Positions 14,662-22,631 are shown, counted from the stretch's first letter. The stretch is 23,564 nucleotides of DNA from CAYYED01 sp964470785 (GCA_964470785.1 CAYYED010000007.1:1-23564), one strand, 5' to 3'. Notes: generated by a model not told the origin, from the letters alone. Made by a program: numbers and translations.

Positions 14662-15042
14662 TTATTCGCTTGATTCTCCTATCTGGGCAACAACCTTTTC
14701 TACCACTTCTTGAGGGTCAAATTCTGTTTTAATCAGCCAATCTTTAGCCCCTAATTGTTTTGCTTTATCTATTTCTACCGGCTGACCGGAGTTAGAAATA
14801 ATAACCACGGGTATATTTTTAATAGAAGAATCCTCCTGCATTTTTTCCATTAACTCAAATCCTCCCATCCGCGGCATTACTATATCTAAAAGAATAAGGT
14901 CAGGAACAATTTCTCTAATCGCTTCAAGGCCATGAATTCCATCATCAACTATGTACGCTTCATAGCCCAGTTCTGTGAGCTTATCTTTTAAAAGATTTGA
15001 AAGAATTTCTTCGTCTTCTATTATTAGAATTTTTTTAGCCAT
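14662..15042 (-). CDS. Single-domain response regulator (receiver)
   Basis: A 126-residue CheY-like receiver: acidic residues in IIEDEE, Asp53 in LILLDIVMPR, Ser83 in IISN, Lys105 in DWLIKTEF. It is a paralogue of the following receiver, with the same spacing of all key residues, so the pair probably arose by duplication. The gap from the kinase is about 98 bases of AT-rich DNA with no gene. Output is unknown because no effector domain is attached. Confidence 0.95.
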   Translation of the reverse strand: MAKKILIIEDEEILSNLLKDKLTELGYEAYIVDDGIHGLEAIREIVPDLILLDIVMPRMGGFELMEKMQEDSSIKNIPVVIISNSGQPVEIDKAKQLGAKDWLIKTEFDPQEVVEKVVAQIGESSE

Positions 15043-15140
15043 ATTTTATTATTTTAATGTTTTAATCCTCTTAATGTCAAGAAACTGTACTGGACATACA
15101 AATGTATCTCGTCTCTTGCATCCTCTTTTTATTATATCAC

Positions 15141-16724
15141 CTACCCGATAGCTGGCAAGGTGAAATAAAAAGTAGTGCCTTTGCCGGCCTCTGATTCAAA
15201 CCAAATTTTTCCTTCATGGGCTTCTATAATATTTTTTGCAATAAACAGGCCCAGACCCGTGCCTTCGGTTTCCATGCGCACGGCATTCTCTGCCCGAAAA
15301 AATTTGCTGAAAACTCTGTCTTGCTGATTTTTGGGAATGCCAATGCCCGTATCTTTTACAGCAACCAAAAGCTCTCCATCCTCTCTTGTCAGAGTTACCG
15401 TCACCCTGCCCTTTGAACTCGTGTAAAAAACAGCGTTTTCTGCTAAATTTTTAATGGCTAAAGAAAGTTTCTCAATGTCTGCCTTGACTATGGTTGAACC
15501 TTCGCTCTTTTGTTTAAATTCAAGCTTAACATTTTTGTTGCTGGCTGAATGGTAAACCGGTTCTATCGTTTGCTCTATCAGCTCTCCAAGATCCACGACT
15601 GTCGGCTGATAAAGAAACCTTCCTTCCTCTATCCTTGCTACATTTAAGAGGTCGTTAATAAGCCGGATCATCCTGTCATTAGTTTGGCTTGCTTTGGAAA
15701 GCATCTCCTTTTGTTCTCTGGTTAAAAGCCCCACCTCTCCTTCTAAGAGCATTGCAAGCGACCACTTAATAATAGAAAGCGGCGTTCTTAGTTGATGGGC
15801 GGCTACGGAAACAAATTGAGTTTTTAACCGCTCTACGACCTTTTCTCTGGTTATATCGTGCAAGATTACAAAGGTGGCAAAAGGTCTTCCTTGAGAAACA
15901 ATAAATTTGCTGGTCACTTCCACAACAGTTTCTTTTTCCGGCAAAGGCATCTCTCTCCTAAACACCTCTTTTCGTTTTCTGCTTAAAATACCTGCCAATA
16001 ATTTGGTCTTTTTATTTTTTTTAAGTTCTTCTATGCTGCTGCCGATTATTTTTTCCTTGCTTGTTTCTAAAAACTTCTCTGCTTGCAGATTCATCATTTC
16101 TAACCGCCCGTCAGCACCAAACATCAAAAGGCCGTCAATAAAATTTTCAAAAACGGTTTGCGTTTTATTTCTCTCCTCTTCTGCCCTGCGCCTCGCCTCT
16201 TCGGTGTCTTCTAAAATGTTTAACAAAGCCCTTCTTGACTCCTCAAGCTCTTTAGTCCTCTGATAAACAGCTTCTTCTGTCTTTCTCTGAATATCTTTCA
16301 AGCCGCTGATATTGGTAATGCTTATAAAATAACCGGTCGTCTTGCCCTGATTATCTTTTTTTACGGCAAAAGAAGCGCTTACCTGTATTCCTTTATTATC
16401 TTTGGCAACTAAGGTTAATTCTTGATTTTTTATTATTTTTTCTCTGGCAAGGAATAAACTCTTTTCTATTTTCGTCTTTTCCAAGAAAAAATCGGAGACC
16501 TTCCGTCCGGATGCCTCTATTGTATTAAAACCGCTAAGGTCTTTAAATGCTTTATTCACGTTTCCTATCATGCCCGAAGGGGTCGCGTCACAAACCGCTA
16601 AGGGTAAGAAATCCAAAAAATCATTTAAATAAGAGGAAACCTCGTTAAGGTCTTCTCTGGCTATAGAAATTTCTTCTTCCAACTTTTTAATCTTTTTGTT
16701 TTCTTTTTTTTTGCTAAAAAACAT
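15141..16724 (-). CDS. Cytoplasmic PAS-PAS histidine kinase
   Basis: A soluble kinase of about 527 residues without membrane segments. An N-terminal helix, a PAS domain (about 40-145), a coiled coil (about 146-190), a second PAS domain (about 191-298, ILHDITREK at its end), HisKA with VAAHQLRTP (His near 310), then HATPase with NLAENAVFYTSS (N-box), DTGIGIP, FSKFFR and EGTGLGLFIAK. The ATG at 16724 is chosen because it overlaps the stop of the sensor gene as TAATG, a classic coupled arrangement; a TTG at 16733 would add three residues. It is followed by two receivers. Coupling to the sensor gene suggests the small sensor protein delivers the signal. Confidence 0.95.
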   Translation of the reverse strand: MFFSKKKENKKIKKLEEEISIAREDLNEVSSYLNDFLDFLPLAVCDATPSGMIGNVNKAFKDLSGFNTIEASGRKVSDFFLEKTKIEKSLFLAREKIIKNQELTLVAKDNKGIQVSASFAVKKDNQGKTTGYFISITNISGLKDIQRKTEEAVYQRTKELEESRRALLNILEDTEEARRRAEEERNKTQTVFENFIDGLLMFGADGRLEMMNLQAEKFLETSKEKIIGSSIEELKKNKKTKLLAGILSRKRKEVFRREMPLPEKETVVEVTSKFIVSQGRPFATFVILHDITREKVVERLKTQFVSVAAHQLRTPLSIIKWSLAMLLEGEVGLLTREQKEMLSKASQTNDRMIRLINDLLNVARIEEGRFLYQPTVVDLGELIEQTIEPVYHSASNKNVKLEFKQKSEGSTIVKADIEKLSLAIKNLAENAVFYTSSKGRVTVTLTREDGELLVAVKDTGIGIPKNQQDRVFSKFFRAENAVRMETEGTGLGLFIAKNIIEAHEGKIWFESEAGKGTTFYFTLPAIG

Positions 16725-17320
16725 TATTCCCAACGAATTACATATTCATGGTATGGTCCTTTTTTAAAGGAACATTGTGTTTCCTCAACAGAAACCTGCT
16801 TGCCCAAGGAAAGAGAAGCAATTTGAGAAAAATACCCTTTATGATAAATACACATAATGGGATGAAATTTATATCCCTTAACCCTGATTATTCCGTATTT
16901 TTCTGCTTCATTCAGCTCCACCGGCTCTAATTCTCCAAAATCAAAATGTTTTTTCCAATATCTGGGGCTTTCTTCAAAACACTTGCGTATGGAAACAAAA
17001 TGCTTGGTAAGAATTTTGAGAAAAAAAGAAATTTTCGGAACTGCTTTGCCCATTTCAAAAACCCCTTGATCGTCCAGCTCTAAAACCTCTTTAGCCAGAA
17101 GAATAACCATAACGCTAAGCGGTTCCGGATAATAATCCATAGGCCTTATTTCTTGAAAAGAATATTGATAACCCAATTTGTTGAGACGCTGTTCTATTTT
17201 CTTGAGAGCTGATTCTCCTCCTTTTAAGCGGACATATTCGGCATCAGCTAAAATAACCGCTCCCTTAACGCGGCCGGGTATATTTTTAAGTTTTTGGGCT
17301 TGCTCTTGGGTAACTTGCAT
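16724..17320 (-). CDS. V4R / H-NOX-like small-molecule sensor protein (putative)
   Basis: A 198-residue soluble alpha/beta protein. The fold pattern (helical N-terminus with VKGAVILADAEYVRLKGGESALKKIEQRL, a central helical section with GVFEMGKAVPKISFFLKIL, and a C-terminal strand-rich part ending CSFKKGPYHEYVIRW) resembles the 4-vinyl-reductase/heme-NO-binding superfamily and related DUF2378-type proteins, which bind small hydrophobic ligands or metals. Candidate ligand residues include His in KFHPIMCIYHKG and several Cys. Its stop overlaps the start of the PAS kinase by one base, so the two products are made together and probably interact. Assignment to the superfamily is by pattern only; the ligand is unknown. 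Confidence 0.55.
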   Translation of the reverse strand: MQVTQEQAQKLKNIPGRVKGAVILADAEYVRLKGGESALKKIEQRLNKLGYQYSFQEIRPMDYYPEPLSVMVILLAKEVLELDDQGVFEMGKAVPKISFFLKILTKHFVSIRKCFEESPRYWKKHFDFGELEPVELNEAEKYGIIRVKGYKFHPIMCIYHKGYFSQIASLSLGKQVSVEETQCSFKKGPYHEYVIRWE

Positions 17321-17360
17321 AAAAATAGGTGTTTTGTGCTTTTTTTATTTTACCATATCT

Positions 17361-18287
17361 CTAAAAATTTCCTAACTTAAGCTGGGTGTTTTCCGGAAGC
17401 CGTTTGATTAAGCTATAAAATCCCAGTTTTTGGAACATTTCAACCACTTCTACTCTATCAAGTGTTTGCTGGTAGCATTTTTCTAAAACAAAATCAACGG
17501 GAACATTATTGTCTATTTTTGCTAATTTTTTAGAAATTAATGCCTGTTCTTTATATTGTTTTAATTTTTCCTGAACGCTTTCTTGCATCCCTTTCGGCCC
17601 TTCCTGTTTTTCAAGAACTAAATATATTTTTTCCAAAGTACCATAATTCTTTAAGAGCATTATAGCAGTTTTTTCTCCAATGCCGGTAACGCCGGGAATA
17701 TTGTCCGAAGGATCTCCTCTTAACGCCCTGAAATCGGTAAGCTGTTCCGGCACCAGTCCATCATACTTTTTTCTAACTAATTCCTGATTATAAACCACGA
17801 CATCTTTAAGCCCTCTCTTTAGGGCATATACTTTAGTATTTTCATCTATGAGCCGCAGGGCATCAAGGTCTCCGGTAACAATGATTATTTCCGGTTCTGG
17901 ATCTATTTGCTGTCTTTTAGCGATTTTAACAATAGTACCAATAACATCATCTGCTTCATAGCCCTGCTTTTCAAATATAGGCACTCCGAGTTTTTGAAGA
18001 ATCTCTTTTATTAAAGGAATTTGCTCATAAAGCTCATCCGGGGCTTTTGGCCTCTTTGCCTTATATCCTGCATAAATTCTGTCTCGGAAAGTCGGACCGG
18101 GCAAGTCAAAAGAAGCAGCCACATATTGAGGTTGCAGGTCTTTTAATACCTTTAAAAAAACCAGCAAGAATCCGTAAACAGCATTGACCGGTTCTCCTTG
18201 AGGAGATGCAAGAGGCGGCAATGCGTGAAAAGCGCGATGAACCAAAGCATTGCCATCAATGATAACCAATCTTTTTTTATTTTCCAT
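17361..18287 (-). CDS. Stand-alone 5'-3' exonuclease (PolA N-terminal / FEN-like)
   Basis: Removes RNA primers and flaps. LVIIDGNALVHRAFHALP (first acidic site), AVYGFL, FDLPGPTFRDRIYAGYKAKRP, YEADDVIGT and VTGDLDALRL form the acidic metal cluster. RALRGDPSDNIPGVTGIGEKTA is the helix-hairpin-helix with the third acidic pair. About 308 residues with no polymerase domain, so this corresponds only to the first third of PolA. The ATG at 18287 (MENKKR) is preferred to 18305. It follows tsaE by about 40 bases and precedes the sensor gene by about 40, so it belongs to the same run of genes. Confidence 0.93.
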   Translation of the reverse strand: MENKKRLVIIDGNALVHRAFHALPPLASPQGEPVNAVYGFLLVFLKVLKDLQPQYVAASFDLPGPTFRDRIYAGYKAKRPKAPDELYEQIPLIKEILQKLGVPIFEKQGYEADDVIGTIVKIAKRQQIDPEPEIIIVTGDLDALRLIDENTKVYALKRGLKDVVVYNQELVRKKYDGLVPEQLTDFRALRGDPSDNIPGVTGIGEKTAIMLLKNYGTLEKIYLVLEKQEGPKGMQESVQEKLKQYKEQALISKKLAKIDNNVPVDFVLEKCYQQTLDRVEVVEMFQKLGFYSLIKRLPENTQLKLGNF

Positions 18288-18315
18288 AGCTTTATTGTAA
18301 CACAAAACAGTGCTC

Positions 18316-18378
18316 CTTCCCCCTTCTTAATCCTCCCCCTTCCCTTGGGAAAGGGGGAGGAAGGAGGGGGATGGGGTA
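18316..18378. repeat. Family A palindromic repeat forming the tsaE 3' end
   Basis: Arms centred on about 18345: TCCTCCCCCTTCCC (18331-18344) with GGGAAAGGGGGAGGA (18347-18361, one extra A). It overlaps the last about 50 bases of tsaE. Confidence 0.85.
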
Positions 18379-18854
18379 ATAGCTTTACGCTTTTCGCCTT
18401 TTGCTAATAATAATCTCTCATTCTTCCCTGTAAATTTAAACTTAACCCAAACAGTATCTTCCGATAGAAATTTTTTAATTTTGTCTGCCCACTCAATTAA
18501 AATAATATTCTGTGGAATAGAGGCTATTTCTTTAAAACCCAGGGTTAAAATTTCTTCTGGTTTGCTAATGCGATAACAGTCAATATGGTAAAGATTCGCG
18601 AATTTGCACGAATTTGGACGCAAATCTGCATTAATCTTAAATTTTTTTAAAATAACAAAAGTGGGGCTAAGAATCTTTTCTTTGACTCCTATCCCTCTGG
18701 CAAATCCTTGAACAAAAGTGGTCTTTCCGCTGCCTAAATCTCCAACTAATGCAACAACTGCCGCGCCTTTTTTGTTGAACCGAAGGCGCTTTGCTAATTT
18801 TTTACCTGCCCTTTTTGTTTCTTGAGCATCCTTTGTAAGTGTTTTGTTGTTCAT
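18327..18854 (-). CDS. tsaE: tRNA threonylcarbamoyladenosine biosynthesis ATPase TsaE
   Basis: P-loop ATPase that supports the TsaB-TsaD complex in making t6A37 of ANN-decoding tRNAs. Walker A GDLGSGKTTF (38-47), the switch region SPTFVILKKF, then YHIDCYRI and IEWADKI are family hallmarks. The 175 residues exceed the usual about 150 for two visible reasons: a 13-residue insert (NADLRPNSCKFAN, about 75-87) between the SPTF strand and YHID, encoded by a dispersed repeat, and a C-terminal tail (about 159-175, TPSPSFLPLSQGKGED) encoded by a family A repeat. The active site appears intact. It is first in the minus-strand gene run. Confidence 0.94.
   Translation of the reverse strand: MNNKTLTKDAQETKRAGKKLAKRLRFNKKGAAVVALVGDLGSGKTTFVQGFARGIGVKEKILSPTFVILKKFKINADLRPNSCKFANLYHIDCYRISKPEEILTLGFKEIASIPQNIILIEWADKIKKFLSEDTVWVKFKFTGKNERLLLAKGEKRKAITPSPSFLPLSQGKGED
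18597..18635. repeat. Dispersed repeat inserted in frame in tsaE
   Basis: The sequence AATTTGCACGAATTTGGACG with flanking GCAAATCTGC words resembles the GCGAATTTACACGAAT-type repeats of such genomes and encodes residues absent from ordinary TsaE. The insertion is 39 bases, a multiple of three. Confidence 0.65.
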
Positions 18855-18859
18855 ATAAA

Positions 18860-19130
18860 AATTGGTAACACCACGCTAACGCAGATAAACGCTGATAAAG
18901 GGCTCGCCCCAAGTAAACTGCTTAAACAAGGGCTAACAGTGTTGCGAGCCCGCGCAGATGAACGCTGATAAAATATCTGCGTAGATCAGCGTCAGGCGGC
19001 TTCCTCAAGCCAAAGTGTTTCCACTGACCTTCCAGCCGCCTTGCGAACGAAGTGAGCAGATCAGCATAAATCTGCGGGGAATGAAGTGTTGGCAATGTTC
19101 CCGCATAATATCGTTCATTGACTTTTGAAT
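18860..19130. repeat. Repeat cluster in the divergent gap before the DHH-like gene
   Basis: No gene is supported. It holds several CGCTGAT / CAGATAAACGCTGAT words, an inverted repeat GGGCTCGC (18900-18907) / GCGAGCCC (18944-18951), and GGCGGCTT...AGCCGCC arms. A purine-rich AAGGAAAGG (19131-19139) may serve as the ribosome site of the next gene. Confidence 0.65.
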
Positions 19131-19154
19131 AAGGAAAGGTTAAGTTAAATAAAC

Positions 19155-20264
19155 ATGAACAATGGATTTCAGGCAAAAAAACTTATGGACAGTTCGCAAA
19201 ACATATCAGTTTTTACGCCCGCAAGTCCCGGGGTAGATGTTTTAAGCTCTGCTTTTTCTTTGTGTTATGCTCTGGGAAAAAAAGAAAAAAATGTAGCTTG
19301 CCTGCCTCAAATTCGGAACCTGCCGGAAAAGTATTATAATTTTTTTCCTCAAGAATTAATCCCCAAGGATTTTGTAATTTCTATTCAGGGCAAAGAAATT
19401 TCCGAACTTTATTATGAAAGAAAAAACCATGCGCTTAAAATATATCTTACCTTAAAAGACGGAAAAATAGAAAAAGAAGATATCCACTTTAACTCTCTGC
19501 ATAAGCCGGCTGAAGAAAACCCTGACCTTCTGGTGACAATCGGCATGGAAAGATTAGAGCGCCTGGGTAATTATTATGAAAAAAACTTTAAACTATTCTG
19601 GCAAACGCCGATAATTAATATTGACAACCAATCCTCAAATAACCAGTTTGGCAACATAAATCTCATTAATCAAAAAATTCCTTTATCTGCTATTCTTAAA
19701 TCGCTTCTTGTTGATTTGGACAAGCAAACCATTGACCACAACATTAGAACATGGCTTCTGGCCGGCATAATTGAGTATTCTAAGGACCTGCATGCGGACT
19801 CTTCTGTCTTAAAAAACATCTTTGAGCTTATTTCCTCCTCAATCGATTATAAAAAAATAATAGGGCTCTTTTATTATAACCAAAAAATTGCTTATGAGGA
19901 TTTGCTATGCGCGACTCTTTCTCGCTTGCGCTTTGAAAAACAAAAACACGTTCCTTATGCCTTTTTAACAAAAGATGTTTTCTCACAAACCCGAACCGCT
20001 CCAAAAAATCTTGTGTTTGTCTTAAAATATTTGACCGGCCAGCTTTTTCCCTTTAATTCGCTTCTATTGCTGTGGGAAAGCAACGCTTCCTTTGCTTACG
20101 CCAGAGGAATTTTTTATTCTAAAGACAATTCTTCAACCAAAAGCTTTCTTAGGATCTTTGGGGGGGAAAAGCGAGGAGAAGCAATTGTTTTTTCCGCCCA
20201 GGGCAACAACATTGAGTCAATTGGAGAAAAAATATTAAATAAAATTCATACAATCTATATTTGA
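19155..20264 (+). CDS. DHH-phosphoesterase-like protein with lost catalytic residues (NrnA-like fold)
   Basis: A 369-residue protein whose pattern follows the NrnA/DHH phosphoesterase fold. SVFTPASPGVDVLSSAFSL corresponds to the H-DPDGDALGSALAL motif, LLVTIGMERLERLG to the DTS-LDRLG motif, and INIDNQSSNNQFGNINLIN to the IDHH-SN--FGDINLVD motif. In each, the metal-binding Asp/His are changed (DNQ at 157-159 instead of DHH), so catalysis is unlikely. The C-terminal part (about 265-369) carries GEAIVFSAQGNNIESIGEKIL, placed like the DHHA1 region. It is the first gene of a pair with pilB. A start at the Met of residue 11 (19185) is possible. It may be a regulatory or nucleotide-binding pseudoenzyme; function is unknown. 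Confidence 0.6.
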   Translation: MNNGFQAKKLMDSSQNISVFTPASPGVDVLSSAFSLCYALGKKEKNVACLPQIRNLPEKYYNFFPQELIPKDFVISIQGKEISELYYERKNHALKIYLTLKDGKIEKEDIHFNSLHKPAEENPDLLVTIGMERLERLGNYYEKNFKLFWQTPIINIDNQSSNNQFGNINLINQKIPLSAILKSLLVDLDKQTIDHNIRTWLLAGIIEYSKDLHADSSVLKNIFELISSSIDYKKIIGLFYYNQKIAYEDLLCATLSRLRFEKQKHVPYAFLTKDVFSQTRTAPKNLVFVLKYLTGQLFPFNSLLLLWESNASFAYARGIFYSKDNSSTKSFLRIFGGEKRGEAIVFSAQGNNIESIGEKILNKIHTIYI

Positions 20265-20367
20265 ATTACGAAATTACCCCTTCCCCCTCTATCTCCCCCT
20301 TCCCCTCAGGGGAAGGGGGAGAAAAAGAGGGGGTTGGGAAAGGATTATATAGTGTTTCGTAATTCAA
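20261..20367. repeat. Inverted-repeat element containing a family A palindrome
   Basis: Perfect 13-bp outer arms TTGAATTACGAAA (20261-20273) and TTTCGTAATTCAA (20355-20367). Inside is a 29-base palindrome: CTCCCCCTTCCCCT (20293-20306), one base, then AGGGGAAGGGGGAG (20308-20321). The left arm contains the TGA stop of the DHH-like gene. The right arm overlaps the start of the AAGGA ribosome site of pilB. Confidence 0.9.
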
Positions 20368-20370
20368 GGA
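20366..20370 (+). promoter_or_regulatory. Ribosome binding site of pilB
   Basis: AAGGA four bases before the ATG at 20375. It partly overlaps the right arm of the inverted repeat, so folding of that repeat could limit access. Confidence 0.5.
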
Positions 20371-20374
20371 ATCC

Positions 20375-21691
20375 ATGAATAAAATAACAGGAAAAATAGA
20401 AATTAGGGAAAGCAAAACAAAAGAGGTTCAAAAAAATATTAACAATCTTTCCTCTTTTGCAAAAGAAATTAAAAAATATCTTCAGAAAGAAACCACTGAA
20501 CTGCTGGAAACTATGCTTTTAGGAGGACTTTTTCTCTCTGCTTCAGATATCCACTTAGAACCAAAAGAGAATAGCGTGAGAATAAGGTTAAGAACAGACG
20601 GTATGCTGCATGATGTAATTTCTGTTTCTCTGGAAACCCACGCAGCAATTCTTTCTAGGATTAAACTTCTGGCCGGGCTCAAGCTTAATATCCACGACCG
20701 ACCTCAAGATGGCAGCTTTTCGGTCTACCTCTCCGCCGGCGGCCCTAAAAAACAAAAAGAAATAGAAATTAGGACTTCGGCTCTCCCTTCAAATTACGGA
20801 GAATCTCTGGTAATGAGAATTCTTAATCCGGAAAGCTTAAGGGATATGGAAGAGCTCGGGTTAAGGGAAGATTTACTGCAATTGTTTAAAAAAGAAATTC
20901 AAAAGCCCAATGGGATGATAATTGTTACCGGACCGACCGGCTCGGGTAAGACAACTACACTTTATGCTTTTTTAAAATATTTGCAAAAACCGGAGATTAA
21001 AATTATTACCATTGAAGACCCCATTGAATATCGCCTGGAAAACATTTCTCAAACCCAGGTTGATGTAAAAAAGGGTTATGATTTTGCCAACGGGCTCCGT
21101 TCTATTGTAAGACAAGACCCGGATATAATTTTGGTGGGAGAGGTAAGAGACATGGAAACCGCAGAAATTTCTTTGCAAGCCGCCCTAACCGGACACCTGG
21201 TCCTTACCACCCTTCATACCAATGATGCGGCAGGCGCCATCCCTCGATTAACTTCACTCGGCGCAAAGCCGGTTAATATTGGTCCGGCTATTAATATGGT
21301 TATTGCCCAAAGATTGATTAGAAAAGTATGCCAAAAATGCGCCCGGTTCGTTCCGGCAGAAGAAAAAGTTTTAGAAAAAATAAAAAAGGCAACAGAAAAT
21401 CTGCCCAAAAATATAAGTTACCCGAAAATAAACAAGGGACATCTCTTGGCAAAGCCAAAAGGGTGCGATGATTGCCATTTTACGGGCTATAAGGGCCGTT
21501 TAGGCATTTATGAAGCGTTCTTAATGACCGATGAACTGGAATCCCTTGTCTTACAGAATCCGTCTATTCCAAAAATAAAAAAACTTGCTTTGGAAAAAGG
21601 AATGACCACGATGTATCATGACGGAATAATAAGGGTCTTAGATAAAATTACCACAATTGAAGAAGTAGAAAGGGTAACCAGCGAGGACTGA
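20375..21691 (+). CDS. pilB: Type IV pilus / secretion ATPase (PilB/GspE family), short form
   Basis: Hexameric motor ATPase that drives pilus assembly at the inner membrane. Features: N2-domain ASDIHLEP...RLRTDG (about 57-76), Walker A GPTGSGKT (186-193), Asp box TIEDPIE, Walker B DPDIILVGEVRD (about 248-259), His box LTTLHTNDA, and two cysteine pairs (C319/C322 and C364/C367) forming the zinc-binding insert of GspE/PilB. At 438 residues it lacks the N-terminal MshEN-like module found in canonical forms of 550-plus, so it starts almost directly at the N2 domain. It is preceded by the DHH-like gene and followed by a structured inverted repeat. A PilT-type retraction ATPase is less likely because PilT lacks the Cys motifs. 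Confidence 0.93.
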   Translation: MNKITGKIEIRESKTKEVQKNINNLSSFAKEIKKYLQKETTELLETMLLGGLFLSASDIHLEPKENSVRIRLRTDGMLHDVISVSLETHAAILSRIKLLAGLKLNIHDRPQDGSFSVYLSAGGPKKQKEIEIRTSALPSNYGESLVMRILNPESLRDMEELGLREDLLQLFKKEIQKPNGMIIVTGPTGSGKTTTLYAFLKYLQKPEIKIITIEDPIEYRLENISQTQVDVKKGYDFANGLRSIVRQDPDIILVGEVRDMETAEISLQAALTGHLVLTTLHTNDAAGAIPRLTSLGAKPVNIGPAINMVIAQRLIRKVCQKCARFVPAEEKVLEKIKKATENLPKNISYPKINKGHLLAKPKGCDDCHFTGYKGRLGIYEAFLMTDELESLVLQNPSIPKIKKLALEKGMTTMYHDGIIRVLDKITTIEEVERVTSED

Positions 21692-21703
21692 CGCAATAAC
21701 ACA

Positions 21704-21819
21704 AAGCCCCTGGTTGAAGTATTCTTATGTGTCCACAAAAAGCAGGACTTTTCCGAGAAATAACCCCGCCGGAGCCGAGTTACCCGAGCTAAGAAAAACC
21801 CCTATTCAACCAGGGACTT
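21704..21819 (+). terminator. 116-base structured inverted-repeat element after pilB, possible terminator or small RNA
   Basis: 15-bp arms AAGCCCCTGGTTGAA (21704-21718) and TTCAACCAGGGACTT (21805-21819) with one mismatch, followed by a T-rich stretch (GTTTTATTATAA). The 86-base interior holds smaller pairing blocks such as GTCC/GGAC and TAAC/GTTA and has no ORF. A plain terminator would have a short loop, so a structured RNA ending in a terminator is plausible. No known RNA family is recognised. Confidence 0.5.
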
Positions 21820-21859
21820 GTTTTATTATAACAAATTAAAAATATTTGTCAACCCTGAT

Positions 21860-22594
21860 ATGTCCGTTTTCTTAAAATTTTCTTTGTCCACTATCTTTTT
21901 TTGCTTGTCCACTTTAATATCCTTATTGTCCACTTTACCTATAACCAAAATAGCTTTGGCAGAAGATCACGCTTTAAAGGTGGTTATCAATGAAATTGCT
22001 TGGATGGGGACAGAGGCGGGGTGGCAAAAAGAATGGATAGAATTATATAATCCGAAAAACCGAACAGTTTCCTTAAAAAAGTGGAAGATTAATTCGCCAT
22101 TAACCGGCACTCCTCAAATAACTCTTGAAGGAATAATTGGGGCAAATTCTTATTTTTTACTGGAAAGGACAAGCGACGAAACTGTGTCTGATGCAAAGGC
22201 AGACCAAATTTATGTCGGAAATTTAAGCAATGCCGGCGAGACATTGCTGCTTATTGATGAGAAAGGAGTAATTATAGATAAAATAGATTGTTCTCTAGGA
22301 TGGTTTGCCGGAAACAATACTGCTAAAAAAACCATGGAGAGAATCAACCCTTGTGATGATGGGTCCGATCCGGCCAACTGGAAAACAAGCAATGAAAAGC
22401 ACGGTACCCCGGGGGAGGAGAACAGCCCGGTCACTGAAAGAGAAGTAAAAACAATTGACATTGCTTCTTCCGACGAACCAAATTCTCGTTTTTATTTTCT
22501 CTTAACTATTGGTATTTTTATAAGCGCTTGCTTTGCCCTGCTCTTGCTGTCGCTTTGGTTGAAATTAAAACAAGGTAAGGGTAAAATGAATTAG
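21860..22594 (+). CDS. Secreted lamin-tail-domain protein with C-terminal membrane anchor
   Basis: An N-terminal signal peptide (MSVFLKFSLSTIFFCLST... to LPITKIALAED), then an LTD fold: VVINEIAWMGTEAGWQKEWIELYNP (the NEI-W-G...EWIEL-N signature), KKWKIN, GANSYFLLER, NLSNAGETLLLIDEKG and the final GTPGEEN motif. A linker leads to a membrane helix (about residues 210-235) and a short basic tail. LTD proteins in bacteria are extracellular and often accompany nucleases or surface systems. The open frame begins at a TTG at 21818, but that lies inside the preceding inverted repeat, so ATG 21860 is chosen. It is followed by yebC after a 37-base gap. Confidence 0.88.
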   Translation: MSVFLKFSLSTIFFCLSTLISLLSTLPITKIALAEDHALKVVINEIAWMGTEAGWQKEWIELYNPKNRTVSLKKWKINSPLTGTPQITLEGIIGANSYFLLERTSDETVSDAKADQIYVGNLSNAGETLLLIDEKGVIIDKIDCSLGWFAGNNTAKKTMERINPCDDGSDPANWKTSNEKHGTPGEENSPVTEREVKTIDIASSDEPNSRFYFLLTIGIFISACFALLLLSLWLKLKQGKGKMN

Positions 22595-22631
22595 TTAATA
22601 GTCAAAGGTCAATAGTCAAAGGTCATTTACT

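Noticed and set aside
21818..21859. TTG start of the lamin-tail gene at 21818
   Set aside because: It lies within the inverted-repeat/terminator element and would add a non-signal-like lead; ATG 21860 begins a clean signal peptide.
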